DNA of 64,000 bases from Mauremys mutica (lineage: Eukaryota > Chordata > Testudines > Geoemydidae): positions 24,037,910 through 24,101,909 of the forward strand of contig NC_059093.1 in assembly GCF_020497125.1 (NCBI RefSeq), read 5' to 3'. Below are positions 1 to 10,324 of this stretch, one piece after another. The notes under the pieces were generated by a model, which saw nothing but the letters and a program-made list of their open reading frames with translations, did no database searches and was not told the origin of the DNA. The position numbers and the translations under genes were made by a program. Within the stretch, counting starts at the first letter, position 1; the number at the start of each line of letters is the position of its first letter.

Positions 1-138
1 TTTTCTCTCTCTACGACAGGCCAGGTGCAATAACTGGGGCATCTGAACACCCAGGACCTTCTGTGGGGCTGCCATTCCCCTTCCCCTGCTGTGGTCTCAT
101 CAGTCATTGACTCCAGCCTTTTTTCTATCCATCGTCAG

Positions 139-705
139 TGTTGGTGAAAACCAGTGTCAATGAAGCTTTTCTGTAGTAGGCCTGAAACTTTAATCGACCT
201 AACAGGAACAAGGGACATACATCTTCCTATGTCAGCTAATTGCTTATTAGCTTGTTTGGATAGCTTATCAGCCATTTTGGCTCCTCAAGTGTGTGCAGCT
301 GTTTTTCCATGTATGCATCCAAAGTATCTAGTACAAAGGGTCAACGGATGTATCTTGTGTCCCCTTCAGAATGACAAATGTATCCTCAACAGATGTATCT
401 TGTTTCCCCCACAAAATGATATATGTATCCTGCGTACCCAATTATCCCCTAACAGATACATGTACAGGTTCTACAGGTCAACCAAATGACGTAGACGAAC
501 GTACGCTAAGTTGTTTGTTACTGATTATAAAAAGGCCCGTTCGGGCTTGTGGGGTGTGTCTCTTTCTCTGGCACTAGCCGAGAGGAGAACACCCGCTCAG
601 CCGACCGATCAATAAAGGGTGTGGTACTCGTCTCTCTGATCCTCCGTGCCTCCTTGGGGTAAATTAGGTGAGCTCCGGGGGGAAACGAGCCCTTTTGGCT
701 AACAG
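139..705 (+). mobile_element. Solo LTR of an endogenous retrovirus
   Basis: The 567-bp element begins TGTTGG and ends CTAACA, and is flanked by the 5-bp duplication GTCAG (134-138 and 706-710). A TATA box (TATAAAAA, about 536-543) and a polyadenylation signal AATAAA (611-616) lie in the expected order for U3-R-U5. The inverted copy near 33,095 has the uninterrupted target site, so insertion followed the segmental duplication. No internal retroviral gene is present. Confidence 0.9.
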
Positions 706-1074
706 TCAGAACCATCCCAAGCCAGCTGCACTCGCCTCAGAAAGACAGTGTCCCCTGCTGGGTGTACATCACTGACCTCCCTCCTCTCTGAGCACTGACG
801 GCCCCTCTGTTTCCTGGCCTCTCAGTCTGTGCAGATGGGACCTTTCCCTCCAGTGCTGGAGGATTCACCCTTCTCATCTACCCTTGTCCCAAGCAGCACA
901 GCGGGTGGGAATCTTACATGTACCGAGGTGACTTAGGAGCAGAACCCCCCCCCCCAGACCTTCCATGCAATTGGCACTTGCCCCTCACTGAGCAGGATTG
1001 AAACTGGTGCAGGGAGACTGCTGGGCCACATCCCCTCTGGGCGTGAGCAAAGCAGCAGGGTGAAAAAATCAACC

Positions 1075-1146
1075 TGGGGATGCTGGGGATTGAACCCAGA
1101 ACCTCATACATGCAAAGCATGTGCTCGACCACTGAGCTACATCCCC
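1075..1146 (-). tRNA. tRNA-Ala(TGC), possibly inactive identity
   Basis: This 72-nt cloverleaf has a perfect acceptor stem (GGGGATG with CATCCCC), discriminator A, an intact A box and the B box GGTTCAATCC. The anticodon loop TTTGCAT gives TGC. A run of six T on the minus strand (1063-1068) is a good Pol III terminator. The third acceptor pair is G3:C70 rather than the G3:U70 wobble that AlaRS uses as its main identity element, so efficient alanylation is doubtful. The inverted arm carries a paralogue at 31,288. Confidence 0.9.
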
Positions 1147-1175
1147 AGATAGTCTTTGTTTGCTATGGGTTACAC

Positions 1176-1487
1176 CAGGGGTAGGCAACCTATGGCACGT
1201 GTGCCGAAGGTGGCACAGGAGCTGATTTTCAGTGGCACTCACACTGCCCAGGTCCTGGCCACCAGTCTTGGGGGCTCTGCATTTTAATTTAATTTTAAAT
1301 TAAGCTTCTTAAACATTTTAAAAAACCTTATTTACTTTACATACAACAATAGTTGGTTATATATTATAGACTTATAGAAAGAGACCTTCTAAAAACATTA
1401 AAATGTATTACTGGCATGCGGAACCTTGAATTAGAGTGAATAAATGAAGACTCGGCACAGCACTTCTGAAAAGGTTGCTGACCACTG
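1176..1487. mobile_element. Non-autonomous hAT transposon
   Basis: The 312-bp element has terminal inverted repeats (CAGGGGTAGGCAACCT at the left, AGGTTGCTGACCACTG at the right) and a perfect 8-bp target duplication GGTTACAC (1168-1175, 1488-1495). The interior is AT-rich without coding capacity. The other duplication arm (about 31,265-31,275) has a single GGTTACAC-like site and no element, so this insertion came after the duplication. Confidence 0.92.
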
Positions 1488-1879
1488 GGTTACACTCAGA
1501 GCCCTCTTGTTTCCAGAGCATCCAGTGGCCTAAGAGCAGCATGGGGGACACATTCCCTCCTCTGAGGGCCAAACCTGCTGTCCTGGAGGTTGCTGGTTCT
1601 TAGGGGTCACTTTGCAGCAGGGCCAGATTCGATGTGTGGGGCAGGGAGAGTGGGTGCCCTTGACTCAGGGTGCAGAGATACACTCAGCCTTCGCCCCTGC
1701 ATTGGGTGGGGGGTGCTGCCACCCCCTGCTGGAAGGTAATGTGTCGGGGGGGGGGCACTGTGAGGCGCTCAAACACCTGACCCTGGTGCAGCAGTGGTGT
1801 GGGGAGCTTCCAGGTGTTTCTAGGATCTGCTCTTTCCACCTGCCTGTGAAGTCCAGCTTTCCCCAGCACATTCACTGCG

Positions 1880-2440
1880 GTGCAATGGGGTCACTGGTTC
1901 CATGGCTGAACAGCAAAGAATCACTCCCAGTTTCCCTTCTATCGGCAGCAGGATTAGCCTGTGTCAGTGGTTAATGAGGTGGATTTAAGTTGTAGATTGT
2001 TATTCATTCCCCACCTTGACAATTCACACAGTCCCTTTCCCATGCAGATTCCCAGCACCTCAGTGATCCTGGTAGCAGGGGTTGGGCCTGAGATTTTCAG
2101 GGTCCTTTTTCCCCTCCACCTGGAGTGAACTCAGCTTTTCCCCCATCCCAGACAATCCATGAAATGACAACAGGGGCATAAAGAAAGAGGGGAGGGAACA
2201 TCTCACGGCCAGGGCTGGATGTGCCCAGGGCCCCCGGCTTGTCCATTGTTTCCATGGAATTTGGCCCCCAGCTTTGCACAAGAGACAGAGAAAGATCTTG
2301 CTGTTCCTGTGTCTGTGCAAGGAAAATTGTGCTTCCCTAGGAAAGAGAGGAGGGAAATGGTCCCATGATGGGACAATATCCTCAGATTAAGACCTAAGGA
2401 CTCAGGCTGAGAACTGATAGAACTGCACTAATCTGGGATT
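1880..2440. repeat. Spacer shared between tRNA units of different isotype
   Basis: This non-coding spacer between tRNA-Ala and tRNA-Glu is recognisably homologous, though diverged, to 7,375-7,900, which lies beside a tRNA-Ser. It is also similar to 15,080-15,310 (inverted) and to its arm-B copy at 30,380-30,870. Conserved blocks include the TGGCTGAACAG stretch and the GACAATTCA.ACAGTCCCTTTCC stretch. I cannot assign a function. It is either the fossil of an ancestral tRNA unit or a retained regulatory or transcribed segment. Confidence 0.7.
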
Positions 2441-2462
2441 TAACAAATTGTCTTTCATGGAG

Positions 2463-2668
2463 CAGGGCCAGTTCCAGTGTTTTTGCCACCCCAAGTGGAA
2501 AAAAAAATAAAAAAGCTGCAATCAACAGTAGCTCTACCTCTGCCACTTTTGGCAGCAAGTCCTTCCCTCCAAGAGGGACTCAGAGGGCCAGACCTGCCTT
2601 TGTGCCTCCCATTTCCACTGATCACCCCAGGAACCTGCTTGCTGCGCTGGTGCCTGGAGCCAGCCCTG
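2463..2668. mobile_element. Non-autonomous hAT-like element (CAGGGCC...GCCCTG)
   Basis: The ends are CAGGGCCAGTTCCAG and CTGGAGCCAGCCCTG, inverted with respect to each other, with an 8-bp duplication TCATGGAG/CCATGGAG. The orthologous copy at 30,106-30,301 has a perfect duplication (CTCCATGG). It is present in both arms, so it predates the duplication, unlike the hAT at 1,176. Confidence 0.85.
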
Positions 2669-2769
2669 CCATGGAGACACTGGGAAGATGGGGGAATCAG
2701 GAAAAAAACATGGATTTGTTTACATTGCAAGTGAAGAATAACTGAAGCTTTTTCAGTCTAAAGTCACTT

Positions 2770-2841
2770 TTCCCTGACTGGGAATTGAACCCAGGCCTTG
2801 GCAGGGAAAGTACCAAATCCTAACCACTAGACCACCAGGGA
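2770..2841 (-). tRNA. tRNA-Glu(TTC)
   Basis: Reading on the minus strand, acceptor TCCCTGG pairs with TCAGGGA. The A box region GGTCTAGTGGTTAGG and B box GGTTCAATTCC are typical of vertebrate tRNA-Glu. The anticodon stem is TGGTA/TGCCA with loop CTTTCCC, giving TTC. No T4 terminator is obvious close downstream. Its arm-B paralogue (29,933) is more decayed. Confidence 0.88.
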
Positions 2842-2869
2842 GGTGAAATATGATTTTTCTTCTCACTTA

Positions 2870-3820
2870 TGTTACACTTTCTTAGGCTACTTTCTAGCCA
2901 CTTTCTGAAACTGCTCCATTGTCCATTCCCTGAGGGACTGGGAGCAGAGTGCAGGAACCCCTGTGCTCAGGGTCACAACCTCAGCCCAACCCAAGTCACT
3001 GAAACAAACTCAAATCATGCTTCCTCCAGCAGGATCACAGAGCAATACAAAAAAACCCCATGAGGAACAATCCTCCTCTGCCTTCATTTACCCCATCGCA
3101 ACCCTCTCAGCAGCCGACTCTTGCAGGAAGGACACTGAGCTGATAGGAGCTCTGGCACAGAGACCAAGGGAAGGGTGTTGCTCCCCCTGGGTGTGAGCTG
3201 ATCACATTCTGACTCTGTGTAACAGGGCTCTGAGCTTTGCCATCTTCTGAGTGCTGAGCCCCCGGACCTTCTGCTGGGAGCATGGGGATTGCACAACAGC
3301 TCCAAGCCCTTTTCCCATCTCCTTGTCCTCCTCGGCTTCCCCAGACTTTCCCCACAAATGGTTCTATCAGACGCTGGAGGGATCTAAGGACCTGCAGGTT
3401 TCCCGAACCCACCTCTTAAGGCAAACAGTGATTCCCTTCTCTGACACTCCTGGGCCAGGCTTCTTTTGAGTTTTTCCACAGGGACCTGATTCCCTGTGAA
3501 AATGTGTGTGTGGTATGTGGGGAACTCAGACTCCGACTCTCCCCCACTAGATGAGTCCAACAGCACCTCCCCTTGGTGGGAGAATCCTAAATTCCACCCT
3601 CCCACCCTGGTTACTCTGACCAGCTGATGGCGGCAGCATGCTAAATCAACCCCAGCTCTCTGGTCTAGAAAGCAGCATTTAACCAGCCTTGTGACAGCTC
3701 CGGTTTTGCTAGCTGGAGACATAACGAACCAGGAAAGAAGGCAAATGTCAGACAGGGAACCTCAGCTCACAAATAAACACCCTCAGGCTCCTCCTACACT
3801 GCGACTGGGCAGTTGACTGA
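2870..3820. other. Spacer without recognised genes
   Basis: Positions 2,870-3,200 match arm B (29,580-29,900). Positions 3,210-3,820 are found only in arm A. Short frames occur on both strands but none shows a known domain, and the paralogous copy does not preserve them. I see no RNA gene here. Confidence 0.5.
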
Positions 3821-3826
3821 CTTTAA

Positions 3827-3899
3827 ATCTAGCTAGCTCAGTTGGTAGAGCATGATGCTCTTAATCCCACCATCATAAATCCAAGCCCCACAGTGGGTG
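3827..3899 (+). pseudogene. tRNA-Lys(CTT)-like pseudogene
   Basis: The 5' half is well preserved: TAGCTCAGTTGGTAGAGCATGA and an anticodon loop CTCTTAA giving CTT. The 3' half is decayed, since the anticodon stem does not close and the T arm reads AAATCCAAGCC in place of the usual GGTTCGAGCC. Acceptor strands ATCTAGC and TGGGTGG do not pair well. It is a relic of a Lys gene or of a Lys-tRNA-derived SINE head. Confidence 0.7.
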
Positions 3900-4129
3900 G
3901 TAGCGACAGCCCTTAGGTGTCACTCTTCTGCTAATAGTCACAGACCAAAATGAAACAAACTCTCTATGCTCTTTGGCAGGTCATGTTTCTTCCTCTCGCT
4001 GAGCTTCAGTAAAACATGAAGAGAAACCAAATTGACATTTGCATCCTCTGTTAAGAGAGGATTTTCTCCTCTTCCATTCTACCCCAGGCAAGAAGAGGGG
4101 ATAATAACCATTTAACAGATGATTGCAGA

Positions 4130-4395
4130 AAGAAAAGTTTGGTCATTATAAATAGGATGATGATCAATTGTTCTCCATGTCCACTGACGGTAGGACAAGA
4201 AGTAATGGGCTTAATCTGCAGCCAAGGAGATTCACGTTAGATGTTGGGAACAGTTTCTAACTCTGAGTGTAGTTAAGCTCTGGAATAGGCTCCCAAGGGT
4301 GTCTGTGGAGTCTCTGTCCTCGGAGGTTTTTAAGAACAGGTTGAACAAACCTCTGTCAAGGATACTCTACATATACTTGGTCCTATAGACAACCT
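4130..4395 (+). mobile_element. CR1 LINE 3' fragment
   Basis: The sequence contains the characteristic CR1 3' block running from GGAATAGGCTCCCAAGGG through TCGGAGGTTTTTAAGAACAGG to GACAACCTGTTCTGG. A closely related fragment lies at 25,890-26,045. Only the untranslated tail is present, with no reverse transcriptase. Confidence 0.8.
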
Positions 4396-4864
4396 GTTCT
4401 GGCTCTGGTTCCCTCCTTCTGCTCTCTGCCTGGGCCGGCTGCTGTGGGCACTTGACCCCACATGGCCCTGACGCATCGTCTCTGCTTGGCCCTGCCTCAG
4501 CAGAGAGGGCTGGATTTCATGACCTCTCCAGGGCCCTTGCAGCCGTACAGCTCTATAATTTGATGCCATCACAATATAATATAAAACAACAACAAAAGTG
4601 GAAACACCCCAATCTAACATCTAACCATTCAGCGTGAACTGACATTCCACAGCACAAAGTGACAACACGTAGGAGTGCAAAGCCCAACAGTTCAGCACCA
4701 TGCAAATGAACGCCCCATGGGGCAAATGACACACTGCAAAAGAGCTCAGCTCAAACCAATGCAACACAAGGCGGTGCAAAAACAATACAACACGAAAACA
4801 ACGCGTCAGAGTGCAAAGTGACACTGTGCAAAACAGCTCAGCGTGGATCAACGACACAGCACAA

Positions 4865-4945
4865 ACCCTCACAACAGAATCATATAGAAAGGTAGGGTTG
4901 CGAGGGACCCCGAGAGTCAGGGCCAAGTCTCCCTAGGCCACCCCT
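4865..4945 (-). mobile_element. Short CR1-like 3' end
   Basis: AGAATCATATAGAAAGG followed by GAGGGACCCCGAGAG resembles the reverse complement of a CR1 3' terminus (tail of ATTCTATGA-type repeats). The fragment is short and diverged, so the family call is tentative. Confidence 0.5.
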
Positions 4946-5805
4946 GACAGGTGTTTGAAGAACAGGGAAACAAAGGGCACCACGAACTTATGTTTTGTGG
5001 ATGAGTCAAGAAAAGGGAGTAGCATTGTCCCCCTCGGGTAGCCCCTGTTCAATTCCAGGTCAGAAAGCAAAACTCTTCTGCAAGAATATCCAAAAAATGT
5101 TGTGTTTCACTTCTCTTCATAAGTACAGTTGTGTGGCAATTAAATGATGACTCTAAAGTTTTCATAAAAGTGTGGGAAATACGGACGTATCTGAGGAAAT
5201 GGCTTGGAATGAAGGAAGACAAAAAATTGATGGGTCGAGAGAACAGGTCCTGTTTCCCCCTGGTCTGGAGCTTCTCTCACAACTACTGGAATAGAAAAGC
5301 TAAGCAAATGGGGTTCTATTGTTCCAAAGGAGATTGAAGTGAGGCCATTTTTCTCTGGATAGAATTAATGGTCATGTCAGGAGTGGGATGTGAAACCACG
5401 TCTCTATGCAGAGACCAGAAACACCCAAGGGATTGGAAAAAAAGAGCCTTATTGCTAGCACTTTAGACCAGTCCACCATCTTGATACTACAAAGAATGTG
5501 ACTTATGAACCCTAGTTTTCATTAATAGTTGATGAACTCTTTAGGGAGGCCGAGATGGCACATCTCTTTCAACTCCTAGAGACCTTCTACAGCACAGCTG
5601 AATTTTGGACACACTCACCCAGATCTAAAGTTACACGTTTCCTGGAGCTCCATGAGTTTCTGTGGTGTTGTAATCTCCCTGCTCACGTTTTAAGTGAACA
5701 AAAGATGGGTGCTGGCATTCTGAGACAGTAATGGTGAACCTCAAAATCCTGCCCTGGGGGCCAGACAGTTAAGCAACAAGCACCCACAACCTCTACCTTG
5801 ATAGC

Positions 5806-6058
5806 CAGGGCCGGCTCCAGACCCCAGCGCGCCAAGCGCGCGCTTGGGGCGGCATTTTGCCGGCAGGGCGGCAGGCGGCTCCAGTGGACCTTCCGCAGTC
5901 ATGCCTGCGGAAGCTCCACCAGAGCCGTGGGACCAGCGGACCCTCCGCAGGCACGTCTGCAAGAGGTTCCCCCGGAGCCGCGGGACTGGAGACCGGCAGT
6001 GCGCCCCCTGCAGCATGCCACCCTGCTTGGGGCAGCCGGATTCCTAGAGCCACCCCTG
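5806..6058. mobile_element. GC-rich non-autonomous hAT element with perfect 8-bp TSD
   Basis: The 253-bp element starts CAGGGCCGGCTCCAG and ends AGAGCCACCCCTG. It is flanked by a perfect TTGATAGC duplication (5798-5805, 6059-6066) and interrupts an LTR. The related LTR at 24,340 shows the uninterrupted site GGTAGCATCC. Frames across it on both strands are artefacts of its GC-rich internal repeats. Confidence 0.9.
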
Positions 6059-6630
6059 TTGATAGCATCCTGTCTGGGAACAAACTCACTTACCAACAGC
6101 TGGGGTGTGACATCTTCATTTCTTTGTTGTTCTACCACTGTAGTCCCCACTTTCCTATTGCTTGTCTGTATAATCTCTGTCTGGCGCTGTGATTGTTTCT
6201 ATCTGCTGTATAATTAATTTGTTGGGTGTAAACCAATTAAGGCGGTGGGGTATAATTGGTTAGATAATCATGTTACAATATGTTAGCATTGGTTAGTTAA
6301 ATTTCAGTAAAATGCTTGGTTAAGGCATAGCTAAGCAGAACTCAAGTTTTACTATATAGTCTGCAGTCAATCAGGAAGTAAGGGGGGAATGGGAATGGGA
6401 ATGGGGGTGGGGGAATAGGAAGGGGAACAGGGACACAGGCAAGCCTCTGTGGTGTCAGAGCTGGGAAGGGGGATCCTGAGGAAGGAAATTGGAATCATTG
6501 CTTGCTGGAAGTTTACCCCAATAAACATTGAATTGTTTGCACCTTTGAGCTTCATGCATTGCTGCTCTCTGGTCACGCGAGAAGGATCAGGGAATGGGAG
6601 GGTGATGGGATAAACCCTCTAACAAGTACA
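6059..6630 (+). mobile_element. LTR 3' portion (same family as 24,020-24,963)
   Basis: From AGCATCCTGTCTGG onward this segment parallels 24,342-24,963. Shared features are the GATTGTTTCT.TCTGCTGTATAAT block, a TATA-like CTATATAGTCTGCAG, the G-rich tract near 6,385-6,430, and AATAAACATTGAATTG as the polyadenylation region. It ends CCCTCTAACA. The upstream part (from about 5.7 kb) differs from the second copy, so the 5' boundary is uncertain. Confidence 0.65.
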
Positions 6631-6805
6631 TCTTTCAGGGTGTGAAAAACCCCAGAACCAGTATAATTAAGCTGACCTAAGCCATGGTTAGCTAGTGCTA
6701 AATGAAAGGAAAGATTGTTCTGCCAATGCAGCTGTTACAGGGATGGAAAACACCTCCCCTCTCTGTAGCAACTGTCTACTCCACAGTGCTACAGCAGTAC
6801 TTTAA

Positions 6806-7091
6806 GGCTGTGGCTACACTTAGCGCTTCAAAGCGCTGCCGCGGTAGCCTGCCGTGGCAGCGCTTTGAAGCGCTAAGTGTAGTCAAAGCACCAGCGCTGG
6901 GAGAAAGCTCTCCCAGCGCTGTCCGTACTCCCACCTCCCTGTGGGAATAACGGACAGTGCTGGGAGCCGCGCTCCCAGCGCTGGTGCTTTGACCACACTG
7001 GCGCTTTGCAGCGCCGCAATTTGCAGCACTGGAGAGGGTGTGTTTTCACACCCTGCTGCAGCGCTGCAAATTTGTAAGTATAGCCAAGCCC
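6806..7091. mobile_element. PIF/Harbinger MITE with perfect hairpin
   Basis: The 286-bp element is flanked by the canonical TAA duplication (6803-6805, 7092-7094). Ends are GGCTGTGGCTACACTTA and TAAGTATAGCCAAGCCC. The inverted paralogue near 15,560-15,570 has an unfilled site. Inside, 6,816-6,840 and 6,856-6,880 form a perfect 25-bp inverted repeat around a 15-nt loop. The family matches the longer element at 31,728-32,713. Confidence 0.9.
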
Positions 7092-7181
7092 TAAGTGTAG
7101 ACAGCTTTAGAGTGAGACCAGATCTGGCTCCATGGATGCTCAGGCACTAAGACAACAGCAATTACAATACACTAATGCTTC

Positions 7182-7263
7182 CATAGTTGGCAGGATTCAA
7201 ACCTGCATGAGAAGACCCCAATGGATTGCTAGTCCATTGCCTTAACTATTCAGCCACAACTAC
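7182..7263 (-). tRNA. tRNA-Ser-type gene with AGC anticodon (degenerate)
   Basis: On the minus strand the acceptor stem is GTAGTTG with CAACTAT (one G:U), discriminator G, with a class II variable arm, all like vertebrate tRNA-Ser(AGA). The anticodon stem ATGGA/TCCAT is perfect but the loop is CTAGCAA, so the anticodon is AGC (Ala codons) instead of AGA. D-loop G18 and T-loop C56 are changed, and no T4 terminator is near. Expression is doubtful. Its inverted paralogue is at 15,385. Confidence 0.75.
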
Positions 7264-7971
7264 TTGATGTACAGCTGTTTCACTACACAATGTTTCTGTT
7301 CTCACAGAATTGTCACTTCAAATTGCTCAGACCAGCTCCCCCAGCACACTCACGGCTGTGCATTAGTGTAAGTGTGTCCATGGCTGAACAGCAAGTGTTC
7401 CTGCCCATTTCCCTTCTGGCTGGAGCATGATGAGAGTGTGTTTGTGTTAATGACATTGCTATAGGTTGTTGTTTATTCCCCACACTGACAATTCAGACAG
7501 TCCCTTTCCTGTTCAAATCTCCACCATATCATTCCAATAGCCGGGGTCAGGATTTCTCTGGGGCACTGAAATGTTTCAGGGGGTTGTTGTGTGAGCTCAG
7601 CCTTGCATTCCATCCCTGATATTTCATGGACTAACAACAGCAGCAGAAAGAAAGAGCCGAGCCAATATCTCCCTGGCAGGGATGCAGGTGGCCATGTCCC
7701 CTCTGTCTGACCATTGCCATTGCAGGAGAGAAGAGTTCACTGGAATCGAATGCCCTGGCTCAGACAAGAGACACAGGGAGGTTTTTGCTGTTCATGGATC
7801 TGTGCAAATGAAATTGTGTCTCTGTGAAATTGAAGCGGGAAATGAAACATCCACATGGTGGCCCAGTGCCTTAAGGAATGTGGGTGAGGGACTCTGGCTG
7901 AGAAATTATTTAACAGGAATTGGTATCAATGTATTGCCCTGATTAAAAGCTATGGCTAAAAGGCAGCCACT

Positions 7972-8033
7972 GTTGTTAGTACTTGAACCTGCGTGGAGAC
8001 ACCCGAGTGGGTATCAAGTCCATTGCCTTAATC
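7972..8033 (-). pseudogene. tRNA-Ser(TGA) 3'-half, truncated
   Basis: On the minus strand, GATTAAGGC leads into ATGGACTTGATACCC (loop CTTGATA, anticodon TGA), a variable arm and the B box GCAGGTTCAAG. The D arm and acceptor 5' strand are missing. The break coincides with CAGGGATAGTCAATTATTTT at 8,034, which looks like a hAT terminus. Confidence 0.65.
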
Positions 8034-8250
8034 AGGGATAGTCAATTATTTTATCAAGATCCAAATTTCTTGGTCAAGGTCTAGTCAATGTCTAGACAGC
8101 AGAGAAAATAATACACTGATGATAATAAGAAGTATATAGAAAGATTTTGCAGTCACTATGGGCATAACTATGATGATTGTTTCGTGTTTCACTCTTAATA
8201 TCTGGCACCACCACTGCCTTTCCCTTTAGTCTTGTAGTTAACAAAGGGTA
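8034..8250. mobile_element. Probable hAT fragment interrupting tRNA-Ser relic
   Basis: The first bases CAGGGATAGTCAATTATTTT are typical of a Charlie-type hAT terminus, and the following AT-rich sequence is non-coding. I could not find the matching right terminus or an 8-bp duplication, so boundaries and class are tentative. Confidence 0.45.
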
Positions 8251-8509
8251 AAACTAAACATCACTTCAGATACAAGGGAGTGTTTGTGTTAATTCCTGTT
8301 AGCTACACAGGGGTTTGATGTAGCTGCTTTCAATCCTCCGGCTCTGCCAGGATAAGTAACATTTCAGGGTGTCACTGAACTGAAGGAGGGAGATCATTTT
8401 TTGACATATTACGCCTCCTCTTAAAGGTGTTTGTCTGGCTGGCAGCCCTGGTTCCCAGGTCTCTCCTGAGGGAAGAAAGTTTCTGTGCAAAATACCAAAA
8501 CTTTTAACA

Positions 8510-9470
8510 GAGAGGAGGGAAAGGCCATGGCCACATGATGGGGCCAGTATAAACCACAACATGGTTCTTCCATGTGTGATGACTCTGAACACGGACTGAT
8601 CTCCACTCCCTTGGATTTGAAGAGATGTTTAGTTGTGCACTTGGGAACCTATAAGGCTGAAGAAGTTTTATGGATGGTGACACTACGACTGAAGGGTTAT
8701 TTAATGTTGTAGAAATTGTTAAAAACACTGAGCTTCAACTGGAACTGCCTGTTATTAAAGGCTGGTTTCCCCACGTCAGTTCCACAAGCTCTGCTAGAAA
8801 CACCCTGGGTTCTCTCCTGCCTCGGTGGGAACTGGAGGGAATCATCCCCTGCTGCCCTTGGCTCCAGGCTGGTTTTTCTGGGGAGGGGACGTGGAATTGA
8901 TTTGTTTGCTGTTGAGAAGGGAGCCGGGCCAATTCTCATGGAACGAGAACTCCCAGCATCTTCCCAGCCCAGCCCAGGCTGCTGCCCTGTCCCAGCCTTT
9001 GTTCCCCTGGGGGCCCTGCGTGTTTGACACTAGAGCAGGCCGGGAGCAGCAGCTGAGGCAGAGGACAGCCTGGGCCGGGCACATAAGAAGGAGTTTAGCA
9101 AGCAAAAAAGGTAAAATGGCAGTGGAGTATTACCTTGGACTCGACGGCATTTCTCCATTGGTCTGTCTGCTTTGGGGCAGGGACAATAACACGTCCTGCT
9201 GCATTCGTTATTTCAAAGGGCAGTTTAGGATTTTCATTCTCACACACGGTGCACAAAGCAGGACTCAACCTTTGCTGTAAACTAAACGAGCTGCCCACAG
9301 ATTCTGGCAGCCACAATGAGCATTTGGGTGAGAGCTCAGACCTGCCCCTGTCCCAGAGGGAGACAGGGGTCATCTGTGTGGGGACTGGACCACTGACCTA
9401 TCAGCTCTTAACTCCCAAACGTTCAGTAACTCTATTATCAGTGTCCGTGAATGTAATTTAAACCATAAGG
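8510..9470. repeat. Spacer unit upstream of tRNA-Thr, four copies in window
   Basis: This non-coding block matches 28,620-29,540 inverted. In part (the stretch around GGACAATAACACGTCCTGCTGCATTCG) it also matches 22,135-22,260 and 50,490-50,680 in direct orientation. Two overlapping frames of 151 and 108 codons recur with copy-specific differences but show no domain. I regard them as chance frames kept by recent duplication. Confidence 0.7.
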
Positions 9471-9474
9471 AAAA

Positions 9475-9545
9475 CCACACAGGGTCAGACCAAAGGCCCA
9501 TCTAGCTCTGAAACTTGCCTTCTGACAGTAGCCAGTACCAGGTGC
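9475..9545 (-). mobile_element. CR1-type LINE 3' tail
   Basis: The plus strand reads GGGTCAGACCAAAGGCCC followed by ATCTAGCTCTGAA, the reverse complement of a common CR1 3' end. The same tail sits beside the other tRNA-Thr copies (28,545-28,620 and 50,865-50,930). It was therefore part of the unit before it multiplied. Confidence 0.6.
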
Positions 9546-9563
9546 CCCAACAACCAGTCAACA

Positions 9564-9637
9564 AGGCACCACTGGGAGTTGAATCCAGGATCTCCTGTTT
9601 ACGAAACAGAGGCTTTAGCCAGCTAAGCCATGGTGCC
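9564..9637 (-). tRNA. tRNA-Thr(CGT)
   Basis: The 74-nt gene has a perfect acceptor stem (GGCACCA/TGGTGCC), discriminator T, A box TGGCTTAGCTGGCTAAAGC and B box GGATTCAACTCC. The anticodon loop TTCGTAA gives CGT. The two other full copies of this unit (28,446 and 50,947) read TGT, so the wobble base has changed between duplicates while remaining a threonine anticodon. No T4 run lies immediately downstream. Confidence 0.88.
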
Positions 9638-9944
9638 TGTGGGTAACTCAAACACACTGTCTGCCCACACCTGACTTCCTGCCACCGCCACCGGGGCCTG
9701 ATAAGCTTTGCTTGTGTTTGGATTCTGCAAAGCAGAGGAGCAGGTGACGTTTCCCTTACAAGCAGTGTGTGAGTTCATCTTTGGCAAGGTCTGCACTACA
9801 AAGTTGTTTCAGCAGAATTATATTGCTCTGGTGTGTGAAAAACACACAACGCTCTCTCGGTCGGTAGCTTGTGGCTGGTGTACACACTGCAATGCCATGT
9901 CTGGCGACAAAAGTGCCCTGTTTTGCTGACAAAATAATACAACT

Positions 9945-10275
9945 TCAATGAATACTCTCTCAGTCCTCAAAGAGAGACCTGGAGAAGGAGACTTGCTGAA
10001 GCAAAGCCACAGGGGTCTCTGATGTTTCCCTGGCCCCTCGCCCCTGTCCTGCCTGCCTGATGTCAGCATCTCTCTGTAAGGTCACCACCTCCCCACCACC
10101 TTTGACCAATAGTCTGAGGTCCTGTAAAAGGCCTTTGTGATGTCACTGCCACACCCCTCCCTTGCTGTGCTAATGTCCTGCCCCTGGCCAGGCACTTTGG
10201 AGGTTTGAGCTACTCCCTGTGGATCACCCCACTCAAGGAGCGTTCATTCTAGGAAGCAAGCCGGCTAGACAGGAA
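9945..10275 (-). promoter_or_regulatory. Promoter-like CCAAT/CRE unit, copy 1
   Basis: Read on the minus strand, this roughly 320-bp block contains a C-rich box (GGAGGGGTGTGG), GTGACATCAC, ATTGGTC (an inverted CCAAT box) and a second TGACATCA, in that order. It is followed by a stretch ending in GTGAG-type splice-donor-like sequence. Further copies are at 19,890-20,205 (-), 27,370-27,690 (+) and 54,470-54,790 (+). All four keep the boxes. It could be a duplicated promoter plus first exon of an unidentified gene. I see no coding exon. Confidence 0.45.
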
Positions 10276-10324
10276 AACATCAGACGCTGCTCCCAATGCT
10301 ACACTCAGTTTTTCAGAAATTAGT

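Noticed and set aside
8825..9280. Conserved 151-codon frame repeated at 28,800-29,255
   Set aside because: The frame is preserved because the duplication is recent. It has no domain, the same DNA has equally long frames in other phases, and other copies of the block (22,135 and 50,490) do not keep it.
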